Shown: in pieces, positions 25,901 through 34,877 of the stretch
Numbering within the stretch: the stretch's first letter is position 1
Layout: every line of letters begins with the position of its first letter
From: an uncultured Desulfovibrio sp.
Lineage (GTDB): Bacteria; Desulfobacterota; Desulfovibrionia; Desulfovibrionales; Desulfovibrionaceae
Length of the DNA: 50,958 nt
Reading direction: 5' to 3'
Assembly (NCBI GenBank): GCA_944324555.1
Contig: CALUWU010000022.1
Span: 1-50,958, forward strand
The notes under the pieces: model-generated
Databases searched by the model: none
Told to the model about the DNA's origin: nothing
What the model saw: only the letters and a program-made list of their open reading frames with translations
Program-made: the position numbers and the translations under genes

Positions 25901-26390
25901 CGGCCTTGCGCGCGTATTCCGATACGTGATTGATAACGACTCGGCAATGCTGCTTGTTCTCAATAATGAGCGCCATTAGAGGGAGCAATTGCTCAAGCGT
26001 CAGATATTTCAGGTGAACGTCAATATTGCAGCACAGAATTCCATGCGGTATTCCTTGCAGCAATTTCTTGTAATAATCGGGAGAGCGCAGTCCGTTGGTA
26101 TCCAGTACGATGTTCAGCTGTTTTCCCGAGGTGGCAATATAGCGAAAAAGTTCCGGGAAATGCGGATGGATGGTCGGCTCGCCCCCGTAAAAATGAACAA
26201 CGGGGTTGGGGCGTTGCAGACTTAGCAGCGTATAAGCCGCTTCCAGCAGCGGTTCCCTATAATATTTCTCCTGCAGGGCGCTTGCCGGCTCATGATTATA
26301 GCTGCATTCATGATTGCAACCGTCCAGCAGATGCCAGTCGATGTAAAAGCTCGAAATCTGATCCGGAAAATTTGCACGGGGGGATTGCAT
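22944..26390 (-). CDS. Radical-SAM-like domain fused to two GT2 domains; third cluster cysteine replaced
   Basis: A 1148-residue fusion. Residues about 14-260 look like a radical SAM enzyme: DGCNHECSYNHE (23-34), GGEP at 69-72, DTNG at 97-100 and a SPASM-like tail (YCCLGATSVHVTPEGK). The cluster motif is Cys25-x3-Cys29-x2-Asn32 instead of C-x3-C-x2-C, so normal binding of a [4Fe-4S] cluster is doubtful. A low-complexity linker (about 380-450) leads to GT2 unit a (about 541-770), which lacks a clear DxD motif (LLVCGDTFAD), and GT2 unit b (about 861-1080), which has VVFLDENDEL. The last GT2 unit may be the only active transferase. The start is the ATG at 26390, 11 bp after the upstream gene. 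Its base composition lies between the GC-rich genes and the cassette. Confidence 0.85.
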   Translation of the reverse strand: MQSPRANFPDQISSFYIDWHLLDGCNHECSYNHEPASALQEKYYREPLLEAAYTLLSLQRPNPVVHFYGGEPTIHPHFPELFRYIATSGKQLNIVLDTNGLRSPDYYKKLLQGIPHGILCCNIDVHLKYLTLEQLLPLMALIIENKQHCRVVINHVSEYARKAETLYQKLAIFSRQLPFALEIRLPLGGDPASAQAAMNAFTSVAAPVRLPAWAITARMPLATPQHAGSGSAPYCCLGATSVHVTPEGKLTLGLAAEDDDFHPRVMKLPLMRPGFPQIPSFPSHADAEAWLKAFGRTALRQELDGGAIRHPLHTGMTDEQRLRQRLKRYHVACQGERGGAPQLWQERRADILHVWNILENEEDRACFERRLKKTLLTSGEDMPSAVPAAVQAMASDLLVLEDEDNTTVNAAVKVPAKADNGLAPDKETSQKHDEKSSAGEIAAQSQSTPVLHEENGILHLAPNMTAQQLRALLPRIQWYHPGIMMELPETDWLDLILLLHEALPEYALHLTEEDGLCLHAMPRTLSARRMPLPPRYKDSPPLLSVILPATQDGEALARSLESALAQPLPRLEIIVVLDDASGAASTTADAFARRAPWQVRPFRFDETFSLQAAWNAGLDMAQGDYACLLVCGDTFADQALSTTVTALEEEHADMAVLSSEGLTRQVMKGALALTRFLTGQFGAPGLRDKIFATPLLRKHLLTVNAQSGQESDIFTFQFLYLADKILSLPGQLTEHCDDEAASPVKPRESIRAFFEELDLALRFRAAHNLPGDDSLWAAWIRRRFADIQHPLSQCLREIDNITDFEELLPEKFMKIMAQLPELLDDIAAALPLSTVPVQLASTPAAPPESISYGAISQDLGLQPVLSLIITVENMLAPAMMELLQRMDPSQTECLLIDNGCDASTRIALEDLTDMYPQLHLFRMQKTAHPAHCRNIGLQHARGQGVVFLDENDELSSDFLSEAVQQLHASTSDIYVFSSSRTERANTLTFTLSDDTIKKGSELAVCFLEKGIPIDGAGMVFRRSLLAESTFSAEAPRWQEHFVLSLLPHARIQMSSTIALYRQAETVPSSKDVSISAAEVEKYFASWQLLLQDKKAWNAMADAALFALLDSVATDYWLPVHKLQKHSIEPLQPCLIRALLHAVATTHTN

Positions 26391-26401
26391 GCAGTGACCC
26401 T

Positions 26402-29101
26402 TTATCCAGCTGGTTGAAATGAGCGTTGAGCGGCAAGAGCGGGATGACAGTGTTCCAGCAGGCGCAGATAGGCATTTTCAGAAGCATCCGCGTCTTGTTG
26501 CGGAATGCCCGCCGAACGTTTGGGAAGCGTACTTATTATTTTTAAGCAGCTATATTTATTAGAATATTCTAAGATGTTCCCTCTGTCAATCTTTAAGGCG
26601 GCCGGGCAGACGACAGGGATTCCCACGGCACTGTACATGCCGATTTTGATAGGATTCATATACATTGAAATTCTGTCCAGAATATGGGGGACAATGGCCG
26701 CATCCATGAGCGACAGCAACGTCAGCGTTTCCCGTTCCGGGGTGACGCCGTGATAAACGACGCCCTGGGCAATCAGCTGGTTCAGCTTTTCGCGCGCGCG
26801 TTGCGCCGTTCCTGCCAGATGCAGACAGACGTCGGGCTGCGCGGCGATGGCGTGCAAAAGGGACCAGTCCAGGCGATCGTTCATGTTTCCAGAGTAGAAG
26901 ATATGCCGCGTAGTCCCGGGGATGGGGTGCGGTTCTGGACAGATGCCATCCGGCAGCGTATACCAGTTTGGAATAACTTCAGCTGCGGCGCCATTCAGAA
27001 AATGACGATCCGCAAAAAAGGCGCGCGTCTGCTCCGTATTGAAAACAACCCGGGAAGCCGGAGCCAGAAGGCGGAAGTATTGATCAAGCAGACGACAGCG
27101 GCGGATATTGTTATCCGCCCAGCTTAACTGATTGTCCACAACGTCAATCAGGCGCGTGTAGGGACGCAGAATTTCTTCGACGTCTTCCAGGGCGTCAATA
27201 ATCGGAAAAAGAATAAAAAGCGTTGAATCAGGCGAGAGGCGCTCGCGCTCCAGGAATGAGGACAGGGTTTCCCGCAGATTCTGCGGCGAGGAGTGACGCA
27301 ATGTCTGCAAGAGAATCCCATCGCGCTTCAGACCGCGACATTTAAGCGCAAGAAGCATCTCCTTGACAGCCTTTTCATCACCGAAATCTTCTTCGAGAGG
27401 GGGCGGGGGAACCGGCGGGAGTAGTTGAAAAGCGCCGTCTATCTGCTGCGAAGTTTGCAGGGAAGATTCCGTCTGCGCCGCCAAAAATTCCAGAATAATG
27501 ACGCGATGATTGGGATAGCGGCGTTTGTAGCTGCGCGCTATCTGATCGACGCGGCGGCCGTATAGTCCCGCGTCATGCTGCTTCCAGAGCAGGACGAGGG
27601 TCGGAGTGTCGGGTTCCATATCAACAGCAGAGAAGGTTGCTGTCAGAGCGCACAGGGCCGAAGCGGTTCGCGCTTTTTTTTCAACCCTGGAAAACGTTTC
27701 GTATGCGCCCTCAGGCGTGAACTCTGAAGGCAGGGAAAACGTGCGTTTTTCGCTGAGAGCGGCGACAAGTTGTTCTGTAAAGTTATCCTTGGTAAAGAGG
27801 TAGACGCCGGGAATATCCCGCAGGTCGTCAACTGCGGGCGTGTCGGGCACAAGAATGGGGCGCGCTGCCGCCAGAGCGTCGGAGATCTTCGCCGGGACCT
27901 GGCATTGAACGATTGCCTGCGTGCGCTCGTCGGTATCCGGGGCAGGGAAGCCGCTGATCAGAACATGCATTGCCGCCAGCGCCTCCGGCAATTCGCCAAG
28001 GGGCACTGTGTCGCGAAGGACAACGCCGGTATCTTTCAGCGCTTCGCGATATTCGGGAGGCTGAATGTCTCCATAGACATGCAGCTCCAGCGGCAGATGC
28101 GTTGTCGCCGAAATTATCCTCAATGCTCGCGCAAGCGGCAGTACCTGCTTGTGAGGGCGGACCGTGCCGACAAATCCAATTCGGTACGCTGTGTTGTCGT
28201 CAGGCCGCGGACGCGGATCCGGACGGCGGACATGACGGATGATACGTCCGCCAAAGCGGCGTTGAAGCGGCGGACTGACAACGGTGCGCGAGGATATTTG
28301 CTCCAGCAGAAAATGCGCCAGTTGCGAACCCGGCGCGTCATATTCCGCTCGCGAGTCTTTTTGAAAGGCGCTGAAGGCTTCCTCGTTGTCGTCGATATCA
28401 AGAATGAAGCGTGTGGAAGGGTGGGATACCGCGGCCGCCAGGCGAAAGGAAGGCAGACGCGGCTTGCATATCCAGACGGTATTGAAGCTGACGCCATGAC
28501 GACGCAGCAGCGCGTGTCCTTCATGACGACGATTCCAAGGGATGGCGATCAGGGGCAAATCGCACTGCTGCAAGGGCGGCCAGACAGATCCGCCAAATTC
28601 TTCGTGTAGATAGCAGAGCAGTACGGCCGGACGTTTGCCTGCCGTGACAATATCATACAGAACTTTTGCCCGGCCTATGGGGTTATGGGCGCCGTCCCAG
28701 CATACGATGCCGACGGCGTCCTGAGCAGCCGCAGCCGCGGCTGCGCGACGAATCTGTATTCCGAGCGCGCGTTCGTAGATGGCATGGTTCAGAGGGCGAC
28801 GCGTAATATGAAAGACGCCGTCCGGCGTGACGCCGTATAATGAGAGTACGGCGTCGCCGGAGGAAGCGGGAAGGCGGCAGGCAAAACCGGCGGCATGGGC
28901 GTTGGCAATGCCAAGATCGCGGCAGACGTCCGGCCGGGGGATGGCATCATCCAGGAGAACGGCGGGAGTATCGTTTACAAAGACCAGTGGGCGCACCTCG
29001 GGCGTTGCGCCGACAATCCAGCCGTGGAGAATATCGCCGCGAATGACGTCAAAAGAACCCAGTATCAACGGATTGTTTTGCGTAAACGCATCCAGTCGCA
29101 T
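26402..29101 (-). CDS. Tandem GT-B glycosyltransferase with N-terminal beta module
   Basis: An 899-residue protein starting MRLDAFTQNNPLILGSFDVI at 29101 behind GGAAGG. Residues about 14-78 form a beta-rich module (GDILHGWIVGATPEV... to GFACRLP) that recurs in the 1460-residue glycosyltransferase upstream. A GT4-like unit follows (about 120-470: IGFVGTVRPHKQVLPLARAL, VPAKISDALAAARPILV). A second GT-B unit (about 525-880) has RLIDVVDNQLSWADN, VIPNWY, FYSGNMNDRLDWSLL and PIKIGMYSAVGIPVV. Two different transfers by one chain are likely. The module may bind glycan or hold the enzymes together. Donors are unknown. A run of eight alanines after residue 110 marks a flexible linker. Confidence 0.87.
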   Translation of the reverse strand: MRLDAFTQNNPLILGSFDVIRGDILHGWIVGATPEVRPLVFVNDTPAVLLDDAIPRPDVCRDLGIANAHAAGFACRLPASSGDAVLSLYGVTPDGVFHITRRPLNHAIYERALGIQIRRAAAAAAAQDAVGIVCWDGAHNPIGRAKVLYDIVTAGKRPAVLLCYLHEEFGGSVWPPLQQCDLPLIAIPWNRRHEGHALLRRHGVSFNTVWICKPRLPSFRLAAAVSHPSTRFILDIDDNEEAFSAFQKDSRAEYDAPGSQLAHFLLEQISSRTVVSPPLQRRFGGRIIRHVRRPDPRPRPDDNTAYRIGFVGTVRPHKQVLPLARALRIISATTHLPLELHVYGDIQPPEYREALKDTGVVLRDTVPLGELPEALAAMHVLISGFPAPDTDERTQAIVQCQVPAKISDALAAARPILVPDTPAVDDLRDIPGVYLFTKDNFTEQLVAALSEKRTFSLPSEFTPEGAYETFSRVEKKARTASALCALTATFSAVDMEPDTPTLVLLWKQHDAGLYGRRVDQIARSYKRRYPNHRVIILEFLAAQTESSLQTSQQIDGAFQLLPPVPPPPLEEDFGDEKAVKEMLLALKCRGLKRDGILLQTLRHSSPQNLRETLSSFLERERLSPDSTLFILFPIIDALEDVEEILRPYTRLIDVVDNQLSWADNNIRRCRLLDQYFRLLAPASRVVFNTEQTRAFFADRHFLNGAAAEVIPNWYTLPDGICPEPHPIPGTTRHIFYSGNMNDRLDWSLLHAIAAQPDVCLHLAGTAQRAREKLNQLIAQGVVYHGVTPERETLTLLSLMDAAIVPHILDRISMYMNPIKIGMYSAVGIPVVCPAALKIDRGNILEYSNKYSCLKIISTLPKRSAGIPQQDADASENAYLRLLEHCHPALAAQRSFQPAG

Positions 29102-29134
29102 GCCGCCTTCCTTTTTCCAGCAGGTGTTTCGCGG

Positions 29135-30418
29135 CTAGTCTTCTTCCAGCAGAATGATATTTTCCAGCGAACCGCCGCCCATGTCCGTGGCGGAGCTTTC
29201 ATTCAGCAGAATCTGCTTGAGAGCCGGGAGGGTTCTGGAAAGATCCAGCGCCTCGATACCGCGAAGATTACCATCGAAGAAGCCTTCCGGCTGATGGGAA
29301 AGACGATGCAGCACCTGACGCGCAAGGCCGTCGACGTCGTCGAAACGCACGAAGTCCAGGCCGCTCAGGTGGCTGAATTCCTTTACCGGCGGGGTGTCTG
29401 AAGCCACAATGGGCAAGCCTAGCCCCGCAGCTTCGAGGAAAGACCACGACAGAATGAACGGCGTCGTCAGATAGACGTGGCAGGCGCTCAGCTTCAGCAT
29501 GGCAAGATAAAGCTTGCGATCGAGCATTCCCAGAAAATGCACCCGCTTCCAGTCTACGCTGTCGCCAAGTTCGCTTTCCATGCTCTTGCGCCAGCTGACG
29601 CCTTCAGGGTTGCCCTTGCCGTAGCCGACGTTCTGAATGCCCGCGTCCTGTCCCATGACGATCACATGCGCTTCGGGATTTCCGTTCAGAATGGCGGGCA
29701 GGGCTCGCATGAAGTAATGGAAGCCGCGCACGGGCTCCAGATGGCGCGCGCAGAACGTGACGATGGGCATGCCCTTCCGCAGCTTGAGACCCTGCGAGGG
29801 GATGCCAAGACCGCGGGGTTTGACGGCGGCAAGTTCGTCCAGGGCCAGCCCTTCATGAATAACATGAATTTTTTCCTGAGCCCAGGCGGGGAAGCGGCTC
29901 CGCTGCCATTGCGTGGGGGCGACGGCGGCGTCGCATTCGCTGAGCGCATGGAGGAAAGGCGTATTCTTGAAGGTGAGGCGAAGCTCGTCCTCTTCCGACA
30001 GAGGAGGGAAGGCCGGATCGAAATTCACTTCCTGACCATGCAGATTATAGAACCATTCCGCATAGATGACAAGTCGCGCCTCTGGCCAGACGTTCTTGAT
30101 GAACAGGCATTCGCCCCAGCCGGGATGGGCGTAGATGACGTCGGGATTCAGGCCCTTGCCTTTCAGCAGCTTCATGGCCTTGTAGGCGCTTTCCGCGCGG
30201 ATCAGCTTGGCGTCCATGTCGCGCAGCAGGTAGGGCGTGTTGTCGTCGTCCTGGCCGCGCAGGGGCATATACTTATACTGGGTGACGCCGGGCAGGGCCG
30301 CCTGAGGATTCATGGCCAGAGCAAAGACCTTGTGCCCGTCGACGGCAAGGGAGCGGGCCAGCGAGTCGAACTGTCCGGGAAAGGACTGGTGAAGAAAGAG
30401 AATGGTACGGGGATTCAT
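29135..30418 (-). CDS. GT4-type glycosyltransferase
   Basis: A 427-residue GT-B enzyme starting MNPRTILFLHQSFPGQFDSL at 30418 behind AGGA; the upstream extension in frame runs into the preceding gene end. The N-terminal segment and DVIYAHPGWGECLFIKNVWP match a glycosyltransferase subgroup (N-terminal domain 'Glyco_trans_4_3' type) common in capsule loci. The donor half carries FCARHLEPVRGFHYFM, VIVMGQDAG and SWSFLEAAGLGLPIVASD. It should transfer one sugar from a nucleotide donor to a cytoplasmic acceptor. It is spaced 34 bp from the upstream and 33 bp from the downstream gene, within the block of large GC-rich glycosyltransferases. Confidence 0.92.
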   Translation of the reverse strand: MNPRTILFLHQSFPGQFDSLARSLAVDGHKVFALAMNPQAALPGVTQYKYMPLRGQDDDNTPYLLRDMDAKLIRAESAYKAMKLLKGKGLNPDVIYAHPGWGECLFIKNVWPEARLVIYAEWFYNLHGQEVNFDPAFPPLSEEDELRLTFKNTPFLHALSECDAAVAPTQWQRSRFPAWAQEKIHVIHEGLALDELAAVKPRGLGIPSQGLKLRKGMPIVTFCARHLEPVRGFHYFMRALPAILNGNPEAHVIVMGQDAGIQNVGYGKGNPEGVSWRKSMESELGDSVDWKRVHFLGMLDRKLYLAMLKLSACHVYLTTPFILSWSFLEAAGLGLPIVASDTPPVKEFSHLSGLDFVRFDDVDGLARQVLHRLSHQPEGFFDGNLRGIEALDLSRTLPALKQILLNESSATDMGGGSLENIILLEED

Positions 30419-30452
30419 ATATCTTTTCCTTGTGAAGTAGGGTTGTCGCCTG

Positions 30453-33400
30453 TCAGCGGAGACGCCGGGGAAGCGGCGGCAGGGCGAGACCTTCAAAGGC
30501 TTCGACAACAGTGCTCAGCGGCAGATTTGGGTTGTAGAAGGGGTCCTGATAGAATGGCCAGCGCTGCCGGAAACCGCGCATTTCGCGTTCCGCGCGCGCC
30601 TTGTTCATGGGCGCGACGTCCTTGCCGCGACTGGCGGACTCATGATGCACTATCCGGGCAAAGGGCGTCCAGAGAATTTTTTTCCCGGCGGCGCGCACGC
30701 GCAGGCAGTAGTCCACATCGTTGAAATTAACGGGGAAACGACGGGCGTCCAGCCCGCCCAGCTCCTGGAAGAGCGCGCGCGGCGTCAGCAGGCAGGCCGC
30801 CGTCACGGCGCTGTACTGTTGTACGATCAGGTTGCGATCCATGTACCCGGGTTCGTCGGCCGTCCAGTGATTGCCCGCATGGGCGGCCAGCAGATGCGTC
30901 CCCACCACGACGCCGCCATGCTGTACCAGTCCGTTGGGCCAGAGCAGCTTTGCCCCCACGCAACCGGCCTCATCTCCGGCGGCCGCCAGCAGACTGACCA
31001 TTTCCTTCAGCCAGTCGGGAGACGGCATTTCCGTATCATTGTTGCACAGGCAGAGCAGTTCGCCCGAAGCTTCCTGCACGGCGTCGTTGTTCAGGGCGGC
31101 GTAGTTGAAGATACCCGGACGCCGCAGTACGCGGGCGTTCGGTCGGGCGTCTATGTCTTCCAGCAGGGCCAGAGCCTCCTTGTCGGCGGTATTGTTGTCC
31201 ACCACAAGGATTTCCATATTGTCATAGTCGGTGGTCGCCAGTCCCTCCATGCAGCGACGCAGCAGATCCGCCCGATCCCGGGTGGGGATGATGACGGAAA
31301 CGCGCGGGAGATGCGGCAGAGGGTAGCGGACGCGCGACAGGGACGGATTCTCCTGCGCTTCGATGCGCGCGCCGGGATGGCGTTCGTCCAGCCATTGCTG
31401 CCAGACGGCGCGCCGGCCGTCGCCGTCGTCCAGAGGCAGTTCCTCGCTCAGCAGGTAGGGAAGGTGACGAATGCCGCCCAGTTGCTCCGCGGCCAGCGCC
31501 AGACGCACTCGCAGGGCGGCGTACCCTTCGCCTTCCCTGAGCGGCGTCGCGTCCATGACGGCGCGGGAAACAAGAATGGGTCCCAGATAATCCTTGCCCA
31601 TGAAGGCGTCGCGATCCCATGCCGGCTTGCACAGGGCGCGCGCCTGTCCGTCGTCCGCGCGAGTTTCGCCGTCGGCATAGACCAGACCCGCGCCGCTTTG
31701 CTTCAGGGCGGCCGCAAGGTGAGCGACGGCATGAGGATGCAGTCGTTCGCCGTGTTGCAGGAACAGCGTCATGTCAGCCTTTTCGGCGACGAGACGGCAT
31801 GACGGGGCTTTTTGCTGACGCCAGACTGTTGCGGCCGCATTGGAGGGCCCCCCGGCTACATGCAGGGATAGCGCGTACTTGCCGCCGGAGGGTGGGGGAG
31901 GAACGGGAAAGGCTTCTTTCCAGAAGGAAAGATCCGCTTCTCCCAGCGCCTGGGGGGCGCGTCTTTCCAGATGGCGGAGCAGATCGAGCAGCAGCGCGCG
32001 CCCGGCGGCGTCCAGCGTTTTCTGCTGTTCCAGCCAGCCGGCCGGCCCTTGCGGCATGACGCGCAGCTGGAGCGGACTGCCGGGCAGGGGGCGTCCGTTC
32101 TCGTCCTCCACGGCGATAAGGCGTTCCTTGCCGTCGGCCAGTTCCGGGGGCAGATGCAGGCGGAAGCCATGCCTGTCGCCCTGATCCGGCGAGGGGCGGC
32201 GACCGTCCGCAACCGCGGAAGCGACGACGGCGCCTTCATGCCGCGCGAAAATACGCAGGTACTGCTCGGGACGGCTGACGTCCTGCGCCCAGCCGGAGAG
32301 CGTCAGTCCCCCGTCGCTGTCAAGCTCGCCTTGGAGGACGCCGTCCGAATCCTTTTTGCCCGGCAGGCTTCTGGGATCGCCGATAAACTGCGACGTATTG
32401 GCGACGCGTACGCGAAGCGTGCAGGGGTGTTCCAGCACAAAGGATGGCAGAGGCATCCAGAAGCCGCACCCTTCGGGTTCGGGCAAATCCGCGCGACCGG
32501 CGGCGACAACGACGTCGTCGGCCAGAAGCTCCAGCCAGAGGGGGCCGACAGCGTCCGAACCGCGGGCCCAGCCGCGTACGCCGGCTCCGGCCAGTTCCAT
32601 TTCTCCCGTAATAGCGGTTGGTTGCATGGGCTGCTCTCCTTCTGTCGTATCTTCGGGAAGAACGCGCAACAGAGTATGCGGGCAGCGACGGCGCGTCAAC
32701 CAGTCCCGCCAGACGCCGACGTCGGCCTCGCTGCTGTCGGCCGGGATAAACAGGGCATGCGGCGACAGGGGGCTGAGATCGTCGACTGACGGCAGTGAGC
32801 GTACATTTGCCGGATGCGGCAGCTCCTCCGTTAATTCCTGCATACCGAGAATGAAGAACGTCGTATGCGGACGCTGCGCGGCCAGACGGCAGAAGCGCAG
32901 CCAGTCGGCGGGAGCGCGCGGGGGCGTCGCCAGACAAACGCCGGTTTCGGGCGGGCTGGACGGCGGGACGGATGTTTGCCGGTCCGCGTTGGGCTGAAGC
33001 TCCAGCGGCAGCGCCTGAAGGATCTCGCCAATCAGGGACGAATCTGTATGCGGGACGCCGTGTTCAATCCCGCGGCGCTGGAGCGCCGTCGCCAGCGCGT
33101 CCGTTTCTTCCGGCAGCTGAAAGAGCATGTCCATTGTCGGCGGGGTCTGACGCAGACGAAGCAGCGCATGCGCGCCCCCGGCGAGGAGTCGCACGAAGAG
33201 CACGGCCTCCGGGGCGGCGGGATTATCCGCGGCCGTTGTCGGCAGAAACTGATCCGCCCATGCGCGGATATGCAGGACGGCGTCTTTCTGCGCGGGGGCG
33301 TCCAGCGCGCGGGAGACGCGTTCCCGCAGGGGCGCGAGCGGATCGGCACGCATGAAGGACATGTAGTCGTCGTCGTAATCGGGGTAGCGCGCGAATATGG

Positions 33401-34835
33401 CCGCGTTGTTCTGGGCGACAAGGGCCCGCTTGGCGGCGCCGAAGGAGCGACCGCCAAGGTGCGCGACAAAGACGTTCATGGCGGCATAGTTCTTCAGTCC
33501 GGCCTCGGCGACGCGCAGGCAAAGATCCACTTCTTCGCCATAACCGCTGAAGACGCGCAGGCCGTCAAAGCCGCCGACAGCGTCCAGCGCGCGACGTGCG
33601 ACAGCCATGCAGAAGCCGACGCCTACGGGGATTTCCCGCAGCGCCTCGGCAAAGGGCAGGAGACGGCAGGCGTCGTCAATCCGGCGAACATCCCTCAGGC
33701 GGCGTACGTCGCCCCGGTGCTCGGGAGAAGGATAGGAGACAAGCTCCGCATCTGAGCCCATCGCGGTCACGGTACCGGCGTCGGGCGTACGGACGGCCTG
33801 CGCCATCCGATCGACCCAGTCGCCGTGCACAAGCGTATCGGCATTGAGCAGGACGACGTCTCCGCGCGGGACAAGCGAGAGCGCATGGTTGACGCCGGCA
33901 AGAAATCCCATGTTGTGGGGCGTCTCCCGCAGAATGATTTTTTGTCTGGAGGCAAGCCGCCGGAGTGCGGCAAGCAGCGAGGCGTCCGGGCCGTGATCCC
34001 AGAGAACAAGCAGGGTGAAGGCCGTCTTGTTGCGCTTGCGGCTGGCCAGAATCGAGGCGAGGCAGGAAAGCGTCGCCTGCCGGTCGTCATAGACGGGAAC
34101 AATGATCGTCATGCCCGCCGCGCCGGAGCGGGGAGCGCGTTGCGCGCGGCGCGGCGCTGCGCTGCGCGCGGGGGAGCAGATCAGGGGGCTGCCCTGAACA
34201 TGGCGGCCGGTCGCGTCCGTCAGATTGAGCGTGTAGGGCGTTTCCGTGACGGGAAGGGGAGCGTGCAGCACATGCAGGGTATGCGGCCCCAGCGTGGCGC
34301 GGCGTACCGGCCCCAGAGAAAAGGCGGGGCCGCCGGAAATCTGGATATGAAAATTCTGGGAAGCCGGCAGCCAGAGCCATGCGCGCAGGCAGCCTTGATG
34401 CGTGCCGGCGGAACCGATTCCCTGCCAGCCTCTGGCCGTCAGCTCCGCCAGAAATTCGGGATGCGGCGCGTCAATGAACAGGCGCTCGAGCAGGTGCTGC
34501 CAGCGTTCGGCGTAGCGCGCGGCAGTTTTTGACGAGGCCTCCGCCGCCCATGCGGCGCGCAGACCCTGCGCCAGCCATGCGGCGTTGAACCCGCTGCGGT
34601 GAAAGGCCTTGTCCCACTGGGCAAGGGATGCTTCCAGATGTCCTGCCCGGGCCAGAACGGCAGCGCAAAGGGCGTGCGCTTCGGGCATGAAATGACCAAA
34701 GCGTGTCGCAAAGACGAGGGAGAGTTCTATGGCCTCCGGCGTTTTCCCTGTTTGCAGGGCGGTCAGGGTAAGTTGCGCCAGGGTGTCCGAGTTCAGCTGA
34801 TGCGCGAAGGCCGGGGCAAGGGGATCGAAGTCCAT
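30453..34835 (-). CDS. 1460-residue multidomain GT2 glycosyltransferase
   Basis: Starts MDFDPLAPAFAHQLNSDTLA at 34835, just after the terminator of the surface-protein gene, with no clear ribosome site. Order of parts: N-terminal helical repeats (about 1-135); GT2 unit 1 (about 241-480; TIIVPVYDD, LLNADT); a Rossmann-like segment (about 540-735); two beta modules of the type in the 899-residue protein (about 743-795 and 834-900; GWARGSD, GWAQDVSR); a degenerate GT2-like region (about 985-1135; LFLQHGERLHP, VYADGE); and a complete GT2 unit (about 1177-1440; VSVIIPTRDRADLL, NND at 1265-1267, NFNDVDYCLR). The arrangement resembles large rhamnan/O-antigen-type multifunctional transferases. It is probably cytoplasmic and membrane-associated. 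Specificities are unknown. Confidence 0.9.
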   Translation of the reverse strand: MDFDPLAPAFAHQLNSDTLAQLTLTALQTGKTPEAIELSLVFATRFGHFMPEAHALCAAVLARAGHLEASLAQWDKAFHRSGFNAAWLAQGLRAAWAAEASSKTAARYAERWQHLLERLFIDAPHPEFLAELTARGWQGIGSAGTHQGCLRAWLWLPASQNFHIQISGGPAFSLGPVRRATLGPHTLHVLHAPLPVTETPYTLNLTDATGRHVQGSPLICSPARSAAPRRAQRAPRSGAAGMTIIVPVYDDRQATLSCLASILASRKRNKTAFTLLVLWDHGPDASLLAALRRLASRQKIILRETPHNMGFLAGVNHALSLVPRGDVVLLNADTLVHGDWVDRMAQAVRTPDAGTVTAMGSDAELVSYPSPEHRGDVRRLRDVRRIDDACRLLPFAEALREIPVGVGFCMAVARRALDAVGGFDGLRVFSGYGEEVDLCLRVAEAGLKNYAAMNVFVAHLGGRSFGAAKRALVAQNNAAIFARYPDYDDDYMSFMRADPLAPLRERVSRALDAPAQKDAVLHIRAWADQFLPTTAADNPAAPEAVLFVRLLAGGAHALLRLRQTPPTMDMLFQLPEETDALATALQRRGIEHGVPHTDSSLIGEILQALPLELQPNADRQTSVPPSSPPETGVCLATPPRAPADWLRFCRLAAQRPHTTFFILGMQELTEELPHPANVRSLPSVDDLSPLSPHALFIPADSSEADVGVWRDWLTRRRCPHTLLRVLPEDTTEGEQPMQPTAITGEMELAGAGVRGWARGSDAVGPLWLELLADDVVVAAGRADLPEPEGCGFWMPLPSFVLEHPCTLRVRVANTSQFIGDPRSLPGKKDSDGVLQGELDSDGGLTLSGWAQDVSRPEQYLRIFARHEGAVVASAVADGRRPSPDQGDRHGFRLHLPPELADGKERLIAVEDENGRPLPGSPLQLRVMPQGPAGWLEQQKTLDAAGRALLLDLLRHLERRAPQALGEADLSFWKEAFPVPPPPSGGKYALSLHVAGGPSNAAATVWRQQKAPSCRLVAEKADMTLFLQHGERLHPHAVAHLAAALKQSGAGLVYADGETRADDGQARALCKPAWDRDAFMGKDYLGPILVSRAVMDATPLREGEGYAALRVRLALAAEQLGGIRHLPYLLSEELPLDDGDGRRAVWQQWLDERHPGARIEAQENPSLSRVRYPLPHLPRVSVIIPTRDRADLLRRCMEGLATTDYDNMEILVVDNNTADKEALALLEDIDARPNARVLRRPGIFNYAALNNDAVQEASGELLCLCNNDTEMPSPDWLKEMVSLLAAAGDEAGCVGAKLLWPNGLVQHGGVVVGTHLLAAHAGNHWTADEPGYMDRNLIVQQYSAVTAACLLTPRALFQELGGLDARRFPVNFNDVDYCLRVRAAGKKILWTPFARIVHHESASRGKDVAPMNKARAEREMRGFRQRWPFYQDPFYNPNLPLSTVVEAFEGLALPPLPRRLR

Positions 34836-34839
34836 AGGT

Positions 34840-34877
34840 AAAAGAAACGGCGGCCTCGCCCGAGAGTGAGGCCGCCG
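34840..34877 (-). terminator. Intrinsic terminator after the surface-protein gene
   Basis: A 10-bp perfect stem (34848-34857 with 34868-34877) with a 10-base loop is followed on the minus strand by TTTCTTTT. It lies 22 bp after the surface-protein stop and immediately before the ATG of the 1460-residue glycosyltransferase. It should make the surface-protein transcript far more abundant than the downstream genes, which would be reached by readthrough. Confidence 0.88.
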
